Shown here piece after piece: positions 20,401 through 29,346 of a stretch of DNA of 64,000 nucleotides. The notes under the pieces are model-generated. The model was not told the DNA's origin and ran no database searches. It worked only from the letters and a program-made list of their open reading frames with translations. The stretch lies in assembly GCF_009671065.1 (NCBI RefSeq), contig NZ_CP046027.1, forward strand, positions 2,542,001 to 2,606,000, read 5' to 3'. Within the stretch, counting starts at the first letter, position 1. Each line of letters begins with the position of its first letter. This DNA is from Neisseria brasiliensis (GTDB taxonomy: Bacteria > Pseudomonadota > Gammaproteobacteria > Burkholderiales > Neisseriaceae). Made by a program: the position numbers and the translations under genes.

Positions 20401-22434
20401 TCACTGCACCCATTCAAAATGCTTGCACTCAGGATACTTAGAACACCCCAAATACTTCTTCTCCGGTTCATTCTTCAACGCTTTTTCCTGCAACGTACCA
20501 CCACAATCCGGGCAGGTATCTCCGGCTTTGTTCTTGGCAATGTTATTCGGCTGAGCTGAAGCGGCCGGTTTTACCACTTTCGGCCTTTTCACTGCATCGG
20601 CCTTGGCCTGATCAACCAGCTGCTGAATCAAGTCTTCCTGATAGGCCATAAAATCCGCCATCGTCAACTTGCCCGATTCAATGCCGGCCAAAGCCAGCTC
20701 CCATTTGGCGGTGGTAACGGGATCAGCCACCATGACCGGTATTTGGGCAATCAGTTTGCGGCCTTTTTCGGTAGAAACGATTTTGCCTTTCTGCTTCTCG
20801 ATGTAGCTCATCTCAAACAGGCGGTCGATGATGTTGGCGCGGGTGGCCTCTGTTCCCAGTCCTTCGGTGCTGCGGAGGATTTTCTTAATCTGTTCGTCGT
20901 CCACAGTTTTGAGAAAGTCAGACAGGGTCTGCATTTCGTCCAATAGGGTGGCTTCGGTAAAGCGCGGCGGCGGCGCGGTTTTCTTGCTTTCGGGTTTACT
21001 GCCGGTAACGGTCAGTTGTTGGCCGTCTGAAACGGCCGGCAACACCGTATTTTCGTTTTCATCACCGTCTTCATCTTCCGTTTTGCCGAGCCAGGTTTTC
21101 CAGCCTTGGATTTTCGGGGTTTGGCCGGTGGCTTTGAACTGCTGGCCACAGCTCTCGGCGACAATCACGGTGGCATCGTATTCGTAGTCGGGATAAAACT
21201 GGGCGATGTAACGGTTGCGTATCATCAGATAGATTTCGCGCTCGTTTTTATCCAGCTGGGCTAAATTGAAATTGCTGACCTTGGTCGGAATAATCGCATG
21301 GTGCGAATGTTTGTTGACCTGAGTGTCGTTCCATACCCGTGACGGGCGGTTGTGATCGGCTTTGGCCAACACCGGTGCCAAACTGCTGTCAATGGCCTCC
21401 ATGGCTGCAAATACATCGGCCACTTCGCTTTGCTGCGACTGAGGCAGATAACGGCACGGAGTACGCGGGTAAGAGGTAATTTTGTGCTTTTCGTACAATT
21501 CTTGGGCGATTTTCAACACTTTTGAAGCGGAAATGCCCAGTTTTTTACCGGCTTCTTTCTGTAAAGCCGACAGACTGTACGGCAACGGTGCCGGTGTCTT
21601 TTTTCGCTCGGTTTTGGCGGAAACGACACGACCTGTCGCGTTGGCCAGCTGTTTGGCCAAGTTTTCGACAAACAATTTGTCGGTACACAGGCCGTCTGAA
21701 TTTTTCAACTCATCAGGAATCTGCCATTGCGCCGCAAACTGTTCTTTTGAGGCCGTCTGAAACACGGCACTCAAAACGTAATACGGATAGGGTTGGAAAT
21801 TGTCGATAATGTGGTCGCGGCGTACCACCAGATTCAGCGTCGGTGTCTGAATGCGGCCGATGGATAGGGTGTGTTCTTTTCCGAAGCCTGTTGAATATGC
21901 CACGGTGTATGCCCGGCTCAGGTTCATACCGACCAGCCAGTCTGCACGCCCCCGCGCCAGTCCGGCCTGATACAGGGTTTCTGTCTCCCGGCCGGGTTTG
22001 ATTCTTGCCAAGGCTTTTTTAACCGAGGCAGGATCCAGTCCACTGGTCCAGAAACGCGATACCTTGCCCCGGTAACCGCAATATTCCAGGATTTCGCGGC
22101 CGATAACCTCACCCTCACGGTCAGCATCTGTTGCAATAACAACTTCCCCGGCTTTGGCCAGCAGCCCTTTGATGATTTTGAACTGCTTGGCCGCCTTCGG
22201 CTGGATTTCCATTTTCCATTGCTGAGGCAGAACAGGAAGGGCTGTGATGTTGCCAAAATCAGCAAATTCCTCACCGTAAGCAGCAGGCATGGCTTGACTC
22301 AAAATGTGCCCGAATGCCCAAGTCACAGCGGTATCACCTTTTTGGAAATAGCCGTCATAGCGGCCGTCCAAAACACCGAGTACCTTACCGATGTCTTTTG
22401 CCTGACTAGGTTTCTCACAGAGGAATAAGCGCAT
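20401..22434 (-). CDS. topB: DNA topoisomerase III (type IA)
   Basis: 677 aa from ATG at 22434 (MRLFLCEKPSQAKDIGKVLG). The TOPRIM acidic motif is ATDADREGE, the catalytic tyrosine is in TSYPRTP, and the C-terminus holds a zinc ribbon (CPDCGGTL...LGCSKYPEC). Type IA enzymes of this subfamily are a fixed part of SPI-7/PFGI-1 ICEs, where they act in element replication or resolution. The start is one base past the stop of the small membrane gene, and ssb is just upstream. A TTG start 12 bases earlier is possible. Confidence 0.92.
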   Translation of the reverse strand: MRLFLCEKPSQAKDIGKVLGVLDGRYDGYFQKGDTAVTWAFGHILSQAMPAAYGEEFADFGNITALPVLPQQWKMEIQPKAAKQFKIIKGLLAKAGEVVIATDADREGEVIGREILEYCGYRGKVSRFWTSGLDPASVKKALARIKPGRETETLYQAGLARGRADWLVGMNLSRAYTVAYSTGFGKEHTLSIGRIQTPTLNLVVRRDHIIDNFQPYPYYVLSAVFQTASKEQFAAQWQIPDELKNSDGLCTDKLFVENLAKQLANATGRVVSAKTERKKTPAPLPYSLSALQKEAGKKLGISASKVLKIAQELYEKHKITSYPRTPCRYLPQSQQSEVADVFAAMEAIDSSLAPVLAKADHNRPSRVWNDTQVNKHSHHAIIPTKVSNFNLAQLDKNEREIYLMIRNRYIAQFYPDYEYDATVIVAESCGQQFKATGQTPKIQGWKTWLGKTEDEDGDENENTVLPAVSDGQQLTVTGSKPESKKTAPPPRFTEATLLDEMQTLSDFLKTVDDEQIKKILRSTEGLGTEATRANIIDRLFEMSYIEKQKGKIVSTEKGRKLIAQIPVMVADPVTTAKWELALAGIESGKLTMADFMAYQEDLIQQLVDQAKADAVKRPKVVKPAASAQPNNIAKNKAGDTCPDCGGTLQEKALKNEPEKKYLGCSKYPECKHFEWVQ

Positions 22435-22435
22435 C

Positions 22436-22621
22436 TCAAATCCCAATACTTTTTTTCAATTCGGAAAACACCCAAAGAAAAGTGGTGTAAATAACCCAAG
22501 AGATACCTGCGAGCAAAGTCCCGTATAACAGAGTGGTCCAGATAATATCTTTCGCTTCGGTCAGAACAGCCTTTGCCCAGCAGGTTATCTCATACCAAGC
22601 TGATGTCTTTTTCTCAGCCAT
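22436..22621 (-). CDS. small membrane protein between ssb and topB
   Basis: 61 aa, ATG at 22621 (MAEKKTSAWYEITCW). One long hydrophobic stretch (about 28-53, TLLYGTLLAGISWVIYTTF) then ELKKSIGI. Two bases separate it from the ssb stop and one base from topB, so it is translated from the same mRNA. Unrelated by eye to the cassette proteins. Function unknown. Confidence 0.65.
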   Translation of the reverse strand: MAEKKTSAWYEITCWAKAVLTEAKDIIWTTLLYGTLLAGISWVIYTTFLWVFSELKKSIGI

Positions 22622-22623
22622 GG

Positions 22624-23061
22624 TTACATCGGAATATCATCATCCAGCGCATCATCTGGAGCTTGATTTTTACCTGATGCAGGGTCACGAGCAGGGCGCA
22701 AAGAAATACCTTCGATACGTTCATTTGGGACAATGAACAGATTTTTCACGCGTAGGATGCGGGCACGCACTTCGATGCCATCACGATTCGTATAGTTTTC
22801 GAAACGCTCGTCGCCTTCCAAATAGACAGGCATACCGGTTTTTAAGATTTTGTGTAGATGTGCGGCTTCACGATTCCAGTATTCACAGTTAATCCACTCG
22901 GTCGATACCGTTTCCCATTTGCCTTCGGCATTGCGTTTAAGATTTGGAGAAGCAACAGAGAAATTAAGAACCATGCTTGGTTCACTGCTGCTTGGGTTGG
23001 ATACAGGGCGCAAGTTAAAATCTTTGCCAAGATTACCGCGCACAGAAAGTTGAACTGACAT
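22624..23061 (-). CDS. ssb: single-stranded DNA-binding protein
   Basis: 145 aa, ATG at 23061. The OB-fold sequence includes LRPVSNPSSSEPSMVLNFSVASPN and WINCEYWNREAAHLHKIL; the acidic tail ends DDDIPM, close to the DDDIPF tip that recruits partner proteins. It should coat transferred or replicating ICE single strands, alongside topB. Its 5' region carries a 10-bp hairpin rather than an L1 leader. Confidence 0.9.
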   Translation of the reverse strand: MSVQLSVRGNLGKDFNLRPVSNPSSSEPSMVLNFSVASPNLKRNAEGKWETVSTEWINCEYWNREAAHLHKILKTGMPVYLEGDERFENYTNRDGIEVRARILRVKNLFIVPNERIEGISLRPARDPASGKNQAPDDALDDDIPM

Positions 23062-23113
23062 ATTTTAACTCCTGAAGAAATAGAGAAAATATGGCAGAAA
23101 GAATTAGGGATAA

Positions 23114-23146
23114 AATACCCCATCATGAGATTAAGGATGGGGTATT
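23114..23146 (-). promoter_or_regulatory. hairpin upstream of ssb
   Basis: ATACCCCATC/GATGGGGTAT with an 11-base loop, 53 bases before the ssb start; position fits a leader hairpin or terminator of the array transcript. Confidence 0.5.
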
Positions 23147-23175
23147 ATTACGGAGTTCATGACATCTTGTCAAGA

Positions 23176-23578
23176 GATGGCCATGATTTTCAGACGGCCG
23201 CGCGGCTCAGCGGAAAACTGTAACGGTGGGTTCCCGCTGTTAAGGGGCTTAACAGCGTCCGCGCGGCCCGGTGCTGTCAAGGGGCTTGACAGGGTGTCTG
23301 GATGGCCATGATTTTCAGACGGCCGCGCGGCTCAGCGGAAAACTGTAACGGTGGGTTCCCGCTGTTAAGGGGCTTAACAGCGTCCGCGCGGCCCGGTGCT
23401 GTCAAGGGGCTTGACAGGGTGTCTGGATGGCCATGATTTTCAGACGGCCGCGCGGCTCAGCGGAAAACTGTAACGGTGGGTTCCCGCTGTTAAGGGGCTT
23501 AACAGCGTCCGCGCGGCCCGGTGCTGTCAAGGGGCTTGACAGGGTGTCTGGATGGCCATGATTTTCAGACGGCCGCGC
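23176..23578 (+). repeat. 125-bp tandem repeat array, left (3 units plus partial)
   Basis: Units start at 23176, 23301 and 23426, with a partial one at 23551. As far as I can compare them they are identical. Each holds one DUS (as TTTCAGACGGCC), two GC-rich CCGCGCGG blocks, the palindrome CTGTTAAGGGGCTTAACAG and the palindrome CTGTCAAGGGGCTTGACAG. The same unit occurs in reverse orientation at 25461-26119. Confidence 0.95.
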
Positions 23579-23586
23579 CTGCTAAT

Positions 23587-23621
23587 AAGAAAGGTTGTAA
23601 CCGTAGGTTACAACCTTTCTT
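23587..23621. terminator. bidirectional terminator hairpin
   Basis: Perfect 16-bp arms from AAGAAAGGTTGTAACC with a 3-base loop, between the array and the DUF3158 stop codon. Confidence 0.75.
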
Positions 23622-23633
23622 CATCTATCAAAG

Positions 23634-24203
23634 TTACTCAACTTTCTCAGTCATGAATTTCGGCAGATTATGAACAGCCATTTTTTCATGCTGAATCATT
23701 TTCTCAAAATGAGCTTTTGAATGGTATAGGGAACTTAACTCCTGAGAAATACCCCTACTTCGACAGTAAAAATCTTTAAACGCATAGTAGACACGCATAT
23801 GCAGTAAGCGCTCATCCAAAGAAGCATTTGCCTCATCAAGTGCAGTGCTGATATTCTCCCAAGAAAATACAACTTGTCTTTTGATGACCGTATTCCCCTC
23901 GTACTGCGTACTGGTGAAATTCATAATGGGGATGTGTAATGTATCGGTATTTAACTTCGGCATGCCTTTGTAACTAATGGGTGACTGCTGGTACATTATC
24001 CTCATTACAAACCGGTAACCCATACATTCACGATAATACTCTTTAGCTTCTGTAACAAGATCTGACAGCTCGTTGAGTTTTTCCTCTATCTTAGCCTCCA
24101 GCTCGGTTATCCCCCTTACCCTTAAAAGGCTTTTGCAGTAACACAAATCAAGTTGACTTTTTTCACGCCTATTTTCAGTATTTTTCCTCTTACCATTTTC
24201 CAT
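23634..24203 (-). CDS. DUF3158-type ICE protein
   Basis: 189 aa from ATG at 24203 (MENGKRKNTENRREKSQ), chosen because GGAGTCAAA precedes it; a longer in-frame start at 24251 lies in the hairpin after the neighbouring gene and has no spacing for a Shine-Dalgarno. Helical, with KIEEKLNELSDLVTEAKEYYRECMGYRFVMRI-like coiled-coil sequence (49-80). Its place after the PFL_4669 gene and before ssb is that of DUF3158 in this ICE class; the assignment rests mostly on this gene order. Confidence 0.65.
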   Translation of the reverse strand: MENGKRKNTENRREKSQLDLCYCKSLLRVRGITELEAKIEEKLNELSDLVTEAKEYYRECMGYRFVMRIMYQQSPISYKGMPKLNTDTLHIPIMNFTSTQYEGNTVIKRQVVFSWENISTALDEANASLDERLLHMRVYYAFKDFYCRSRGISQELSSLYHSKAHFEKMIQHEKMAVHNLPKFMTEKVE

Positions 24204-24239
24204 TTTGACTCCATCCAAAGTTTCTGACCGATCAAAGAT

Positions 24240-24272
24240 AATGGGCTGCATCCTGATAGGTTACAGCCCATT
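24240..24272 (-). terminator. hairpin after the PFL_4669-type gene
   Basis: AATGGGCTG/CAGCCCATT with a 15-base loop, five bases past the stop codon at 24277. Confidence 0.6.
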
Positions 24273-24276
24273 GTTA

Positions 24277-25323
24277 TTACTCGGCAAGTCCCTCTTCCTT
24301 CAGCACCGCCGCCAGCTTCTGTAATTCATCCGGCTTCATTTTTTTCTGGATATATACAAGTGACGGTTGTTTGTCATACATCCACAGACTCATTGGCAAA
24401 TGGGGCAATGCACCTTGCTCTGTTGCCATTTTCAGCTTCGCACGAGTTGCATCATCAAACAGACTGTCTCTTCGGATATTACGAATCGATCGAATTTCCA
24501 TGACTACCGTGTACAGGTAATTCAAAGTGCGTCTCATTAAGCGACTACCATTGTAAAGAATATCGTTACCTTGTTTATTGGACATCATACCCTTAGTAGT
24601 CAGGGTTTTTACCGCACATACAAACTGGTCATAGTCCATCAGCATTTTAACCAATTTAAAGCCATATCCTCTCGTATTCATCAAGCTCACTTCTACCGGA
24701 TCATCGTTGCGGACGATCGAAATACTCAAACCGCTAGAGGCCAGCTCCTGAATTTGTTTATCTACATCATCTTGAGCATCGTGGATATAGACATTGATTT
24801 CTTGAATCTGTTCTTCAAGACTACAAAGGTGATATTGAGCATACGGATTGTCTGCCATAGCCGCACTGAACAGCTCCCCACTCAGACTGAGTCCGTATTT
24901 GATACCCGGCCAGCGCGCTCCATTTCGGCGGTTATTGTTTCCCTCCCACATACGAACCCCTTGCTTGGTATGCAGAAGAAATTTGTCACTGCTTGAGGAA
25001 GTCAGATTTCCGATTTTACTGAAGCGGTCGTTTTCAGACGGCAAAATCTCGTAGGTACCCCAAACCAGATTACCTTTGCGCTTATTATTTCTGCCTAGGT
25101 AGTTTTTCAAGAGCAATTCATGAGCCTTAAATACCTCCCACTCAGTAAACTGTGGATCTTCTTCCGAAACCGCCTCGAATACCTTGTTACCAAGCGATTC
25201 TGCTGCACGCGGCATATCGTAACCGTTGCTGAACGGAGAGTTTTTGTTACCAACCTTCAGATGAAACTCCTGATGAACATGGATACTCCCAGGTTTAATG
25301 ACGTGATGTTGTTTTAATTCCAT
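24277..25323 (-). CDS. PFL_4669 family (TIGR03761-type) ICE protein
   Basis: 348 aa, ATG at 25323 (MELKQHHVIKPGSIHVHQEF). HTKQGVRMWEGNNNRRNGARWPGIKYGLSL (117-146) and MNTRGYGFKLVKMLMDYDQF (212-231) are typical of the TIGR03761 family found between the replication genes and ssb/topB of PFGI-1-class ICEs. Function is unknown; gene order suggests a role in element replication or maintenance. The gene and its neighbour are bracketed by the two inverted 125-bp arrays, an arrangement I have not seen described. Confidence 0.8.
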   Translation of the reverse strand: MELKQHHVIKPGSIHVHQEFHLKVGNKNSPFSNGYDMPRAAESLGNKVFEAVSEEDPQFTEWEVFKAHELLLKNYLGRNNKRKGNLVWGTYEILPSENDRFSKIGNLTSSSSDKFLLHTKQGVRMWEGNNNRRNGARWPGIKYGLSLSGELFSAAMADNPYAQYHLCSLEEQIQEINVYIHDAQDDVDKQIQELASSGLSISIVRNDDPVEVSLMNTRGYGFKLVKMLMDYDQFVCAVKTLTTKGMMSNKQGNDILYNGSRLMRRTLNYLYTVVMEIRSIRNIRRDSLFDDATRAKLKMATEQGALPHLPMSLWMYDKQPSLVYIQKKMKPDELQKLAAVLKEEGLAE

Positions 25324-25359
25324 ATGCTATTCCAATCCGTTTTAATGTTTTTTAAATGG

Positions 25360-25388
25360 GCAGCTTGTCACATCCTTTGACAAGCTGC
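25360..25388. repeat. inverted repeat with TTGTCA/TGACAA core
   Basis: GCAGCTTGTCA/TGACAAGCTGC around a 7-base centre, 37 bases upstream of the PFL_4669-type gene. The half-site TTGTCA/TGACAA is related to the CTGTCAAG/CTTGACAG palindromes in the arrays. Confidence 0.6.
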
Positions 25389-25460
25389 TGTCATAGAAAC
25401 CGGTCTTTCCCAGCAGTCATCGGCTTTAATGCTGCCGAAAGCTCCCTTGGTATGGTTATC

Positions 25461-26119
25461 GGGCCGCGCGGACGCTGTTAAGCCCCTTAACAGCGGGAAC
25501 CCACCGTTACAGTTTTCCGCTGAGCCGCGCGGCCGTCTGAAAATCATGGCCATCCAGACACCCTGTCAAGCCCCTTGACAGCACCGGGCCGCGCGGACGC
25601 TGTTAAGCCCCTTAACAGCGGGAACCCACCGTTACAGTTTTCCGCTGAGCCGCGCGGCCGTCTGAAAATCATGGCCATCCAGACACCCTGTCAAGCCCCT
25701 TGACAGCACCGGGCCGCGCGGACGCTGTTAAGCCCCTTAACAGCGGGAACCCACCGTTACAGTTTTCCGCTGAGCCGCGCGGCCGTCTGAAAATCATGGC
25801 CATCCAGACACCCTGTCAAGCCCCTTGACAGCACCGGGCCGCGCGGACGCTGTTAAGCCCCTTAACAGCGGGAACCCACCGTTACAGTTTTCCGCTGAGC
25901 CGCGCGGCCGTCTGAAAATCATGGCCATCCAGACACCCTGTCAAGCCCCTTGACAGCACCGGGCCGCGCGGACGCTGTTAAGCCCCTTAACAGCGGGAAC
26001 CCACCGTTACAGTTTTCCGCTGAGCCGCGCGGCCGTCTGAAAATCATGGCCATCCAGACACCCTGTCAAGCCCCTTGACAGCACCGGGCCGCGCGGACGC
26101 TGTTAAGCCCCTTAACAGC
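25461..26119 (-). repeat. 125-bp tandem repeat array, right (5 units plus partial), inverted
   Basis: Units start at 25461, 25586, 25711, 25836 and 25961 with a partial one at 26086. Same unit as the left array, reverse-complemented. Near-perfect identity implies recent amplification or active gene conversion. The array begins about 135 bases upstream of the PFL_4669-type start codon. Confidence 0.95.
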
Positions 26120-26186
26120 ACGATGTCTATACCTACCTGCAACCGACCACGAAAAACGGATACAGATGGCGCTGCGCGTCTCCAGC

Positions 26187-26207
26187 GCTGTCAAGACTCT
26201 TGACAGC
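26187..26207. repeat. isolated CTGTCAAG palindrome
   Basis: GCTGTCAAGA-C-TCTTGACAGC, a perfect palindrome outside the array, 19 bases beyond the stop codon of the small 64-aa gene. Confidence 0.6.
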
Positions 26208-26225
26208 TATCTGCTTCAGAAAAGA

Positions 26226-26420
26226 TTAATTTGCTTCGACAAATCGTTTCGACCACCCATTCCAAAAGAGGGTTTCCTCTTCAGCCAAGTTTGCTGATGT
26301 TTGGTTTTTCACACAAAGCTTTTTTTCACAATCCCAAACTTGGCCGTTTTTTCTGACTTCGATACAGAAATATCCGGACTCAAACCATGATGTCAGAATC
26401 AGTTCCGTATCCCCAATCAT
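26226..26420 (-). CDS. possible 64-aa protein
   Basis: MIGDTELILTSWFESGYFCIEV..., 64 aa from ATG at 26420, ending FWNGWSKRFVEAN. The ribosome site is weak (GAGTAAGCAAACGC). It lies directly after the replication gene and before the right array. Composition looks protein-like (mixed charge, Trp), so I keep it at moderate confidence. Confidence 0.45.
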   Translation of the reverse strand: MIGDTELILTSWFESGYFCIEVRKNGQVWDCEKKLCVKNQTSANLAEEETLFWNGWSKRFVEAN

Positions 26421-26428
26421 GCGTTTGC

Positions 26429-28006
26429 TTACTCTTGTGGATTTGCTGTCAAAGGTCTTGACAGCAAATTCGGTTTATCGGCATTGCCCTTTATTTTGGC
26501 TTTGTTCACTGCATTTCTGGTCATTTCACGCAACTCTTCAACCGAGAGACCTGCATAGGGAGAATCCGGTTTTTCAGATGGGAGCTGTGACATTTCCTCT
26601 TGGCGTTTTCGATTTAATGCCTGCGTTTTACGGGTCTCGCTGACCTTGTGTGCAACCATGGCTGTAAACTGATTCTGTCCTGCCAGTTTACAGAACGTCA
26701 TCAGCAAACCCAAAGGGCTGTTTACCGGTTTCAGTTGCCCCGAAATTTCGTCCAGAATTTCCTGTTTTTGTTTCAGACTGGCATTCGGACAGTAACGGCC
26801 AAAGATGGTTTGAGCTTGTTCCTGCATGGTCTTGTTGAATGTTTTCGGGTAAATCAACTCCTCATCAACTACCACAACATTCCCTTGAATTGCCTGTTTT
26901 TTGTTCGGCAACACGGTTTTGTAGTTGTAGTTAAAAACACCTTTGTAATTTAAATATATAACAATCTGCCCATTTGTTGATTCTGAAACTGCCCATTTGT
27001 CGGAAATGAATTTCCTGTTTTGTGGTTTCTTAATTTCCCCATTTGTCGATTCTGAATCCTCCCTTTTGTCGATTCCGAATGTCATATTTTTAGAAGAGGG
27101 TAAATCTGCCGAAAAACCGCCCTGAGAACCTTGCTCCTCCATATTTGGCCCTTTCCGCCAATCTTTTTTGGCCCTTTCCGCCAATCTGCGAAATTCTGCC
27201 TTTTCGGACAATTTACTACGGTTTTCCTGTGCGGGTGTATTCAGCAGGTTCCGTATGGTTTCCAAGATGGCACGACCATTCACCAAGGTGAAAATCCGGC
27301 GGCTGGCCAGGAAATGTTTTTCAAAAATGAATTTCAAATCCTTAAGCCGGTTACGTGCGGTGCGCTGTGATTTATCGGACAACACAATCCGCTCCTGCCA
27401 TTCAGCAGCCGTCAGCGACGAAAAGGCATGGTGCTTGTGGGTGTTCAATTGATTGACAGCATCCTGCAAAGCACAGGTCAACATGACCGCTGCGTGGATA
27501 CACCCAGTCAGCGTGACCAAATCACGGTGGTAAGCGATACGCTTACTGAAATAGCGGCGGTAAAATAAAGAGCTTCTGTTTTGCAGCTCATCCAAGGTCA
27601 GTTCGACATTGCCACTATTTCCTTCATTCATGCAGACAGCAGCAGACAGCTCATCCAAATTGACCTTGAACGCCAAAGGCGCACCTATGCCTTTTCGGCG
27701 TGTTTGAATCAGATTCAGCTTTTTCAGTTTATCTTTACAGGTATCCTGTTCTCTCGGTGTCAGGCCGGTTTCCTCTTGCATTTGTGCGATGGATTTGTAA
27801 ATCCACCCATCACGTTGCGCAACCTCCTTGCTGACGCGTGTCCAATACAGCAGCTGAGACAGCATGGCGGCAGCTTTGAGAGAGCCTGTAATCTCAATCA
27901 GGCACCGGTATACCGCGATTGTGCGACCGCCCTGAAGAGCTTCCCAGCACTGTGAGAGCTCGGTATTAAACAGGGACGGTGGGGGCAAGGTCAGTGTTGT
28001 CATCAT
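26429..28006 (-). CDS. STY4528-like ICE replication protein
   Basis: 525 aa, ATG at 28006 (MMTTLTLPPPSLFNTELSQ). The first 130 residues look like a replication-initiator winged helix (AAAMLSQLLYWTRVSKEVAQRDGWIYKSIAQMQEETGLTPREQ is spread over 51-93); a second similar block follows (AAVMLTCALQDAVNQL...LTAAEWQERIVLSDKSQRTARNRLKDLKFI). Long polar linker from about 290 to 400. Duplicate initiator-like domains and gene order support a STY4528-type replication role. The stop/start overlap TAATG with the upstream gene shows coupling. A long CTGTCAA palindrome (26441-26469) lies inside its 3' end. Confidence 0.7.
   Translation of the reverse strand: MMTTLTLPPPSLFNTELSQCWEALQGGRTIAVYRCLIEITGSLKAAAMLSQLLYWTRVSKEVAQRDGWIYKSIAQMQEETGLTPREQDTCKDKLKKLNLIQTRRKGIGAPLAFKVNLDELSAAVCMNEGNSGNVELTLDELQNRSSLFYRRYFSKRIAYHRDLVTLTGCIHAAVMLTCALQDAVNQLNTHKHHAFSSLTAAEWQERIVLSDKSQRTARNRLKDLKFIFEKHFLASRRIFTLVNGRAILETIRNLLNTPAQENRSKLSEKAEFRRLAERAKKDWRKGPNMEEQGSQGGFSADLPSSKNMTFGIDKREDSESTNGEIKKPQNRKFISDKWAVSESTNGQIVIYLNYKGVFNYNYKTVLPNKKQAIQGNVVVVDEELIYPKTFNKTMQEQAQTIFGRYCPNASLKQKQEILDEISGQLKPVNSPLGLLMTFCKLAGQNQFTAMVAHKVSETRKTQALNRKRQEEMSQLPSEKPDSPYAGLSVEELREMTRNAVNKAKIKGNADKPNLLSRPLTANPQE
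26441..26469. repeat. palindrome within the 3' end of the replication gene
   Basis: ATTTGCTGTCAA...TTGACAGCAAAT with a 5-base centre, again the CTGTCAA half-site; it may be an operator or initiator-binding site overlapping the coding end. Confidence 0.55.
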
Positions 28007-28743
28007 TACGTCCTGTTCAAATATTGTGCGGTTAAAGCACCGAGCACCTTCAAGCTGTATCGGCCGCTTCTGGTTGCAGGCATACCTTCCAACTTGACTT
28101 CGATCAAACCGATTTTACCCAGCTCTGCAATGGCAGTTTCCTGCTCGCGTCGTGACAAGCGCGTCATTTCCGTTACATGGCCTTCGGCAAGGTAAGTCCA
28201 TGGAGACCATTCCCCCCGATTTTGAAAAGCGACATATTCGGTTTCGTTCTGCAAAAATGATAAATACAAAACCGACTTGAACGACAAGCCCAAGCTGGCC
28301 AGTGTTTTCAGGTGCAACTTGTTGATGGATACCGGTGGACACCCGATCGCTGTAATGTTCCGTGTGCTATGTTCGCGAATGGTGCGCTCAAGCAGCAGGT
28401 CATCCAGCGTGAACAGGGAATCTGTTGGGAATACGGTGCGCTTGTTTAATAAAAGGCCTTTTCCCATCAATTGCTGTCGAATGTTACGCCACTGTTTAGG
28501 GGTCAAACCGGCCTCATCGAATACGATGTCGTTATTAAGGGAAACCCACTCACCGGGCATACATTTCTCAGTGAAGTAGCTTAAAAAGTAACCTTGCGTC
28601 ACAGATTGCATGGCTTCCGCGAACTGTTTGACATAAGTTGCCGGTTCATCCCACAGAGCAGCCAGGCTCTTCAATGTATGCTCGCGATAATCGGGCGCGG
28701 GGAATCCTGGCACAAACAAAGATGATTTGATATCGGTATTCAT
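28006..28743 (-). CDS. winged-helix-like ICE protein
   Basis: 245 aa, ATG at 28743 (MNTDIKSSLFVPGFPAPDYR). FDEAGLTPKQWRNIRQQLMGKGLL (75-98) and VTEMTRLSRREQETAIAELGKIGLIEVK (190-217) look like two winged helix-turn-helix units of the kind that read DNA in replication initiators. It resembles the next gene in layout. Three bases separate it from the DUF2857-type stop upstream. I cannot name the family. Confidence 0.6.
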   Translation of the reverse strand: MNTDIKSSLFVPGFPAPDYREHTLKSLAALWDEPATYVKQFAEAMQSVTQGYFLSYFTEKCMPGEWVSLNNDIVFDEAGLTPKQWRNIRQQLMGKGLLLNKRTVFPTDSLFTLDDLLLERTIREHSTRNITAIGCPPVSINKLHLKTLASLGLSFKSVLYLSFLQNETEYVAFQNRGEWSPWTYLAEGHVTEMTRLSRREQETAIAELGKIGLIEVKLEGMPATRSGRYSLKVLGALTAQYLNRT

Positions 28744-28746
28744 CCC

Positions 28747-29346
28747 TTATCCTCCAAAATACTTATCGTCTGTAATTACTGTATACAGTTGACCCAAATC
28801 CAAATTCAGAAATTCGGCAGACAGGCTTTGGTAGCGCAGATAAAGATTTTTCTCTGACTGACTGTTTTGCCATGCTTTCAAAATTTGCAGTCTAGTACCC
28901 GTATCGGGCATTTTCAGACGGCCTCGGGATACAGGTATTCCCAAGTCAAGGCGGACCTTTTTAATTTCTTCCACGGTAACCAGTGGGCACAAATCCACAA
29001 TCATCTGATTACTGGCTTTGCGGGTTACAAGCCAGCGGACACGTTGAAGCTCTTCTTCATACTGCTGAACATTTTTTTCAAATACGTTCAGATTGTTCTG
29101 CAGACAGTCCAGATCAATCAGGTAGCTCACGACACCAATGGAATGTTTGGCTAATTTTTCCAATTGCTTGGTGTCCATTTGACGCAGCTTGGCCAAAGTC
29201 TCTTTATGCTCTCGCAGCGCAATCGCATTGTATGAGGCCTCATTTTTTGAATGCGGCGCTGCAGCCAGCTTGCTCAAAGCCAAGAAAGTATGGAGATTGT
29301 CGGTACTGACCATGCGGTAAACAAAAGGCTTGTTCTTCGTCATCAT
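28747..29346 (-). CDS. DUF2857-type ICE protein
   Basis: 199 aa, ATG at 29346 (MMTKNKPFVYRMVSTDN), overlapping the parB stop by four bases (ATGATGA). Helical N-terminal two thirds with a possible coiled coil (QNNLNVFEKNVQQYEEELQR), then CPLVTVEEIKKVRLDLGIPVSRGRLKMPD, a likely helix-turn-helix (about 118-146), which is the conserved part of DUF2857 proteins. Its place between parB and the replication genes is typical of this ICE class. Possible transcription regulator. Confidence 0.65.
   Translation of the reverse strand: MMTKNKPFVYRMVSTDNLHTFLALSKLAAAPHSKNEASYNAIALREHKETLAKLRQMDTKQLEKLAKHSIGVVSYLIDLDCLQNNLNVFEKNVQQYEEELQRVRWLVTRKASNQMIVDLCPLVTVEEIKKVRLDLGIPVSRGRLKMPDTGTRLQILKAWQNSQSEKNLYLRYQSLSAEFLNLDLGQLYTVITDDKYFGG

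Noticed and set aside
24204..24251. Longer start for the DUF3158-type gene (MQPIIFDRS)
   Set aside because: It would begin inside the hairpin after the upstream gene without a usable ribosome site; the ATG at 24203 has GGAG at ideal distance.
23176..26119. CRISPR-like array
   Set aside because: Units are 125 bp, directly adjoining, without unique spacers, and no cas genes are present; they are plain tandem repeats with palindromes.
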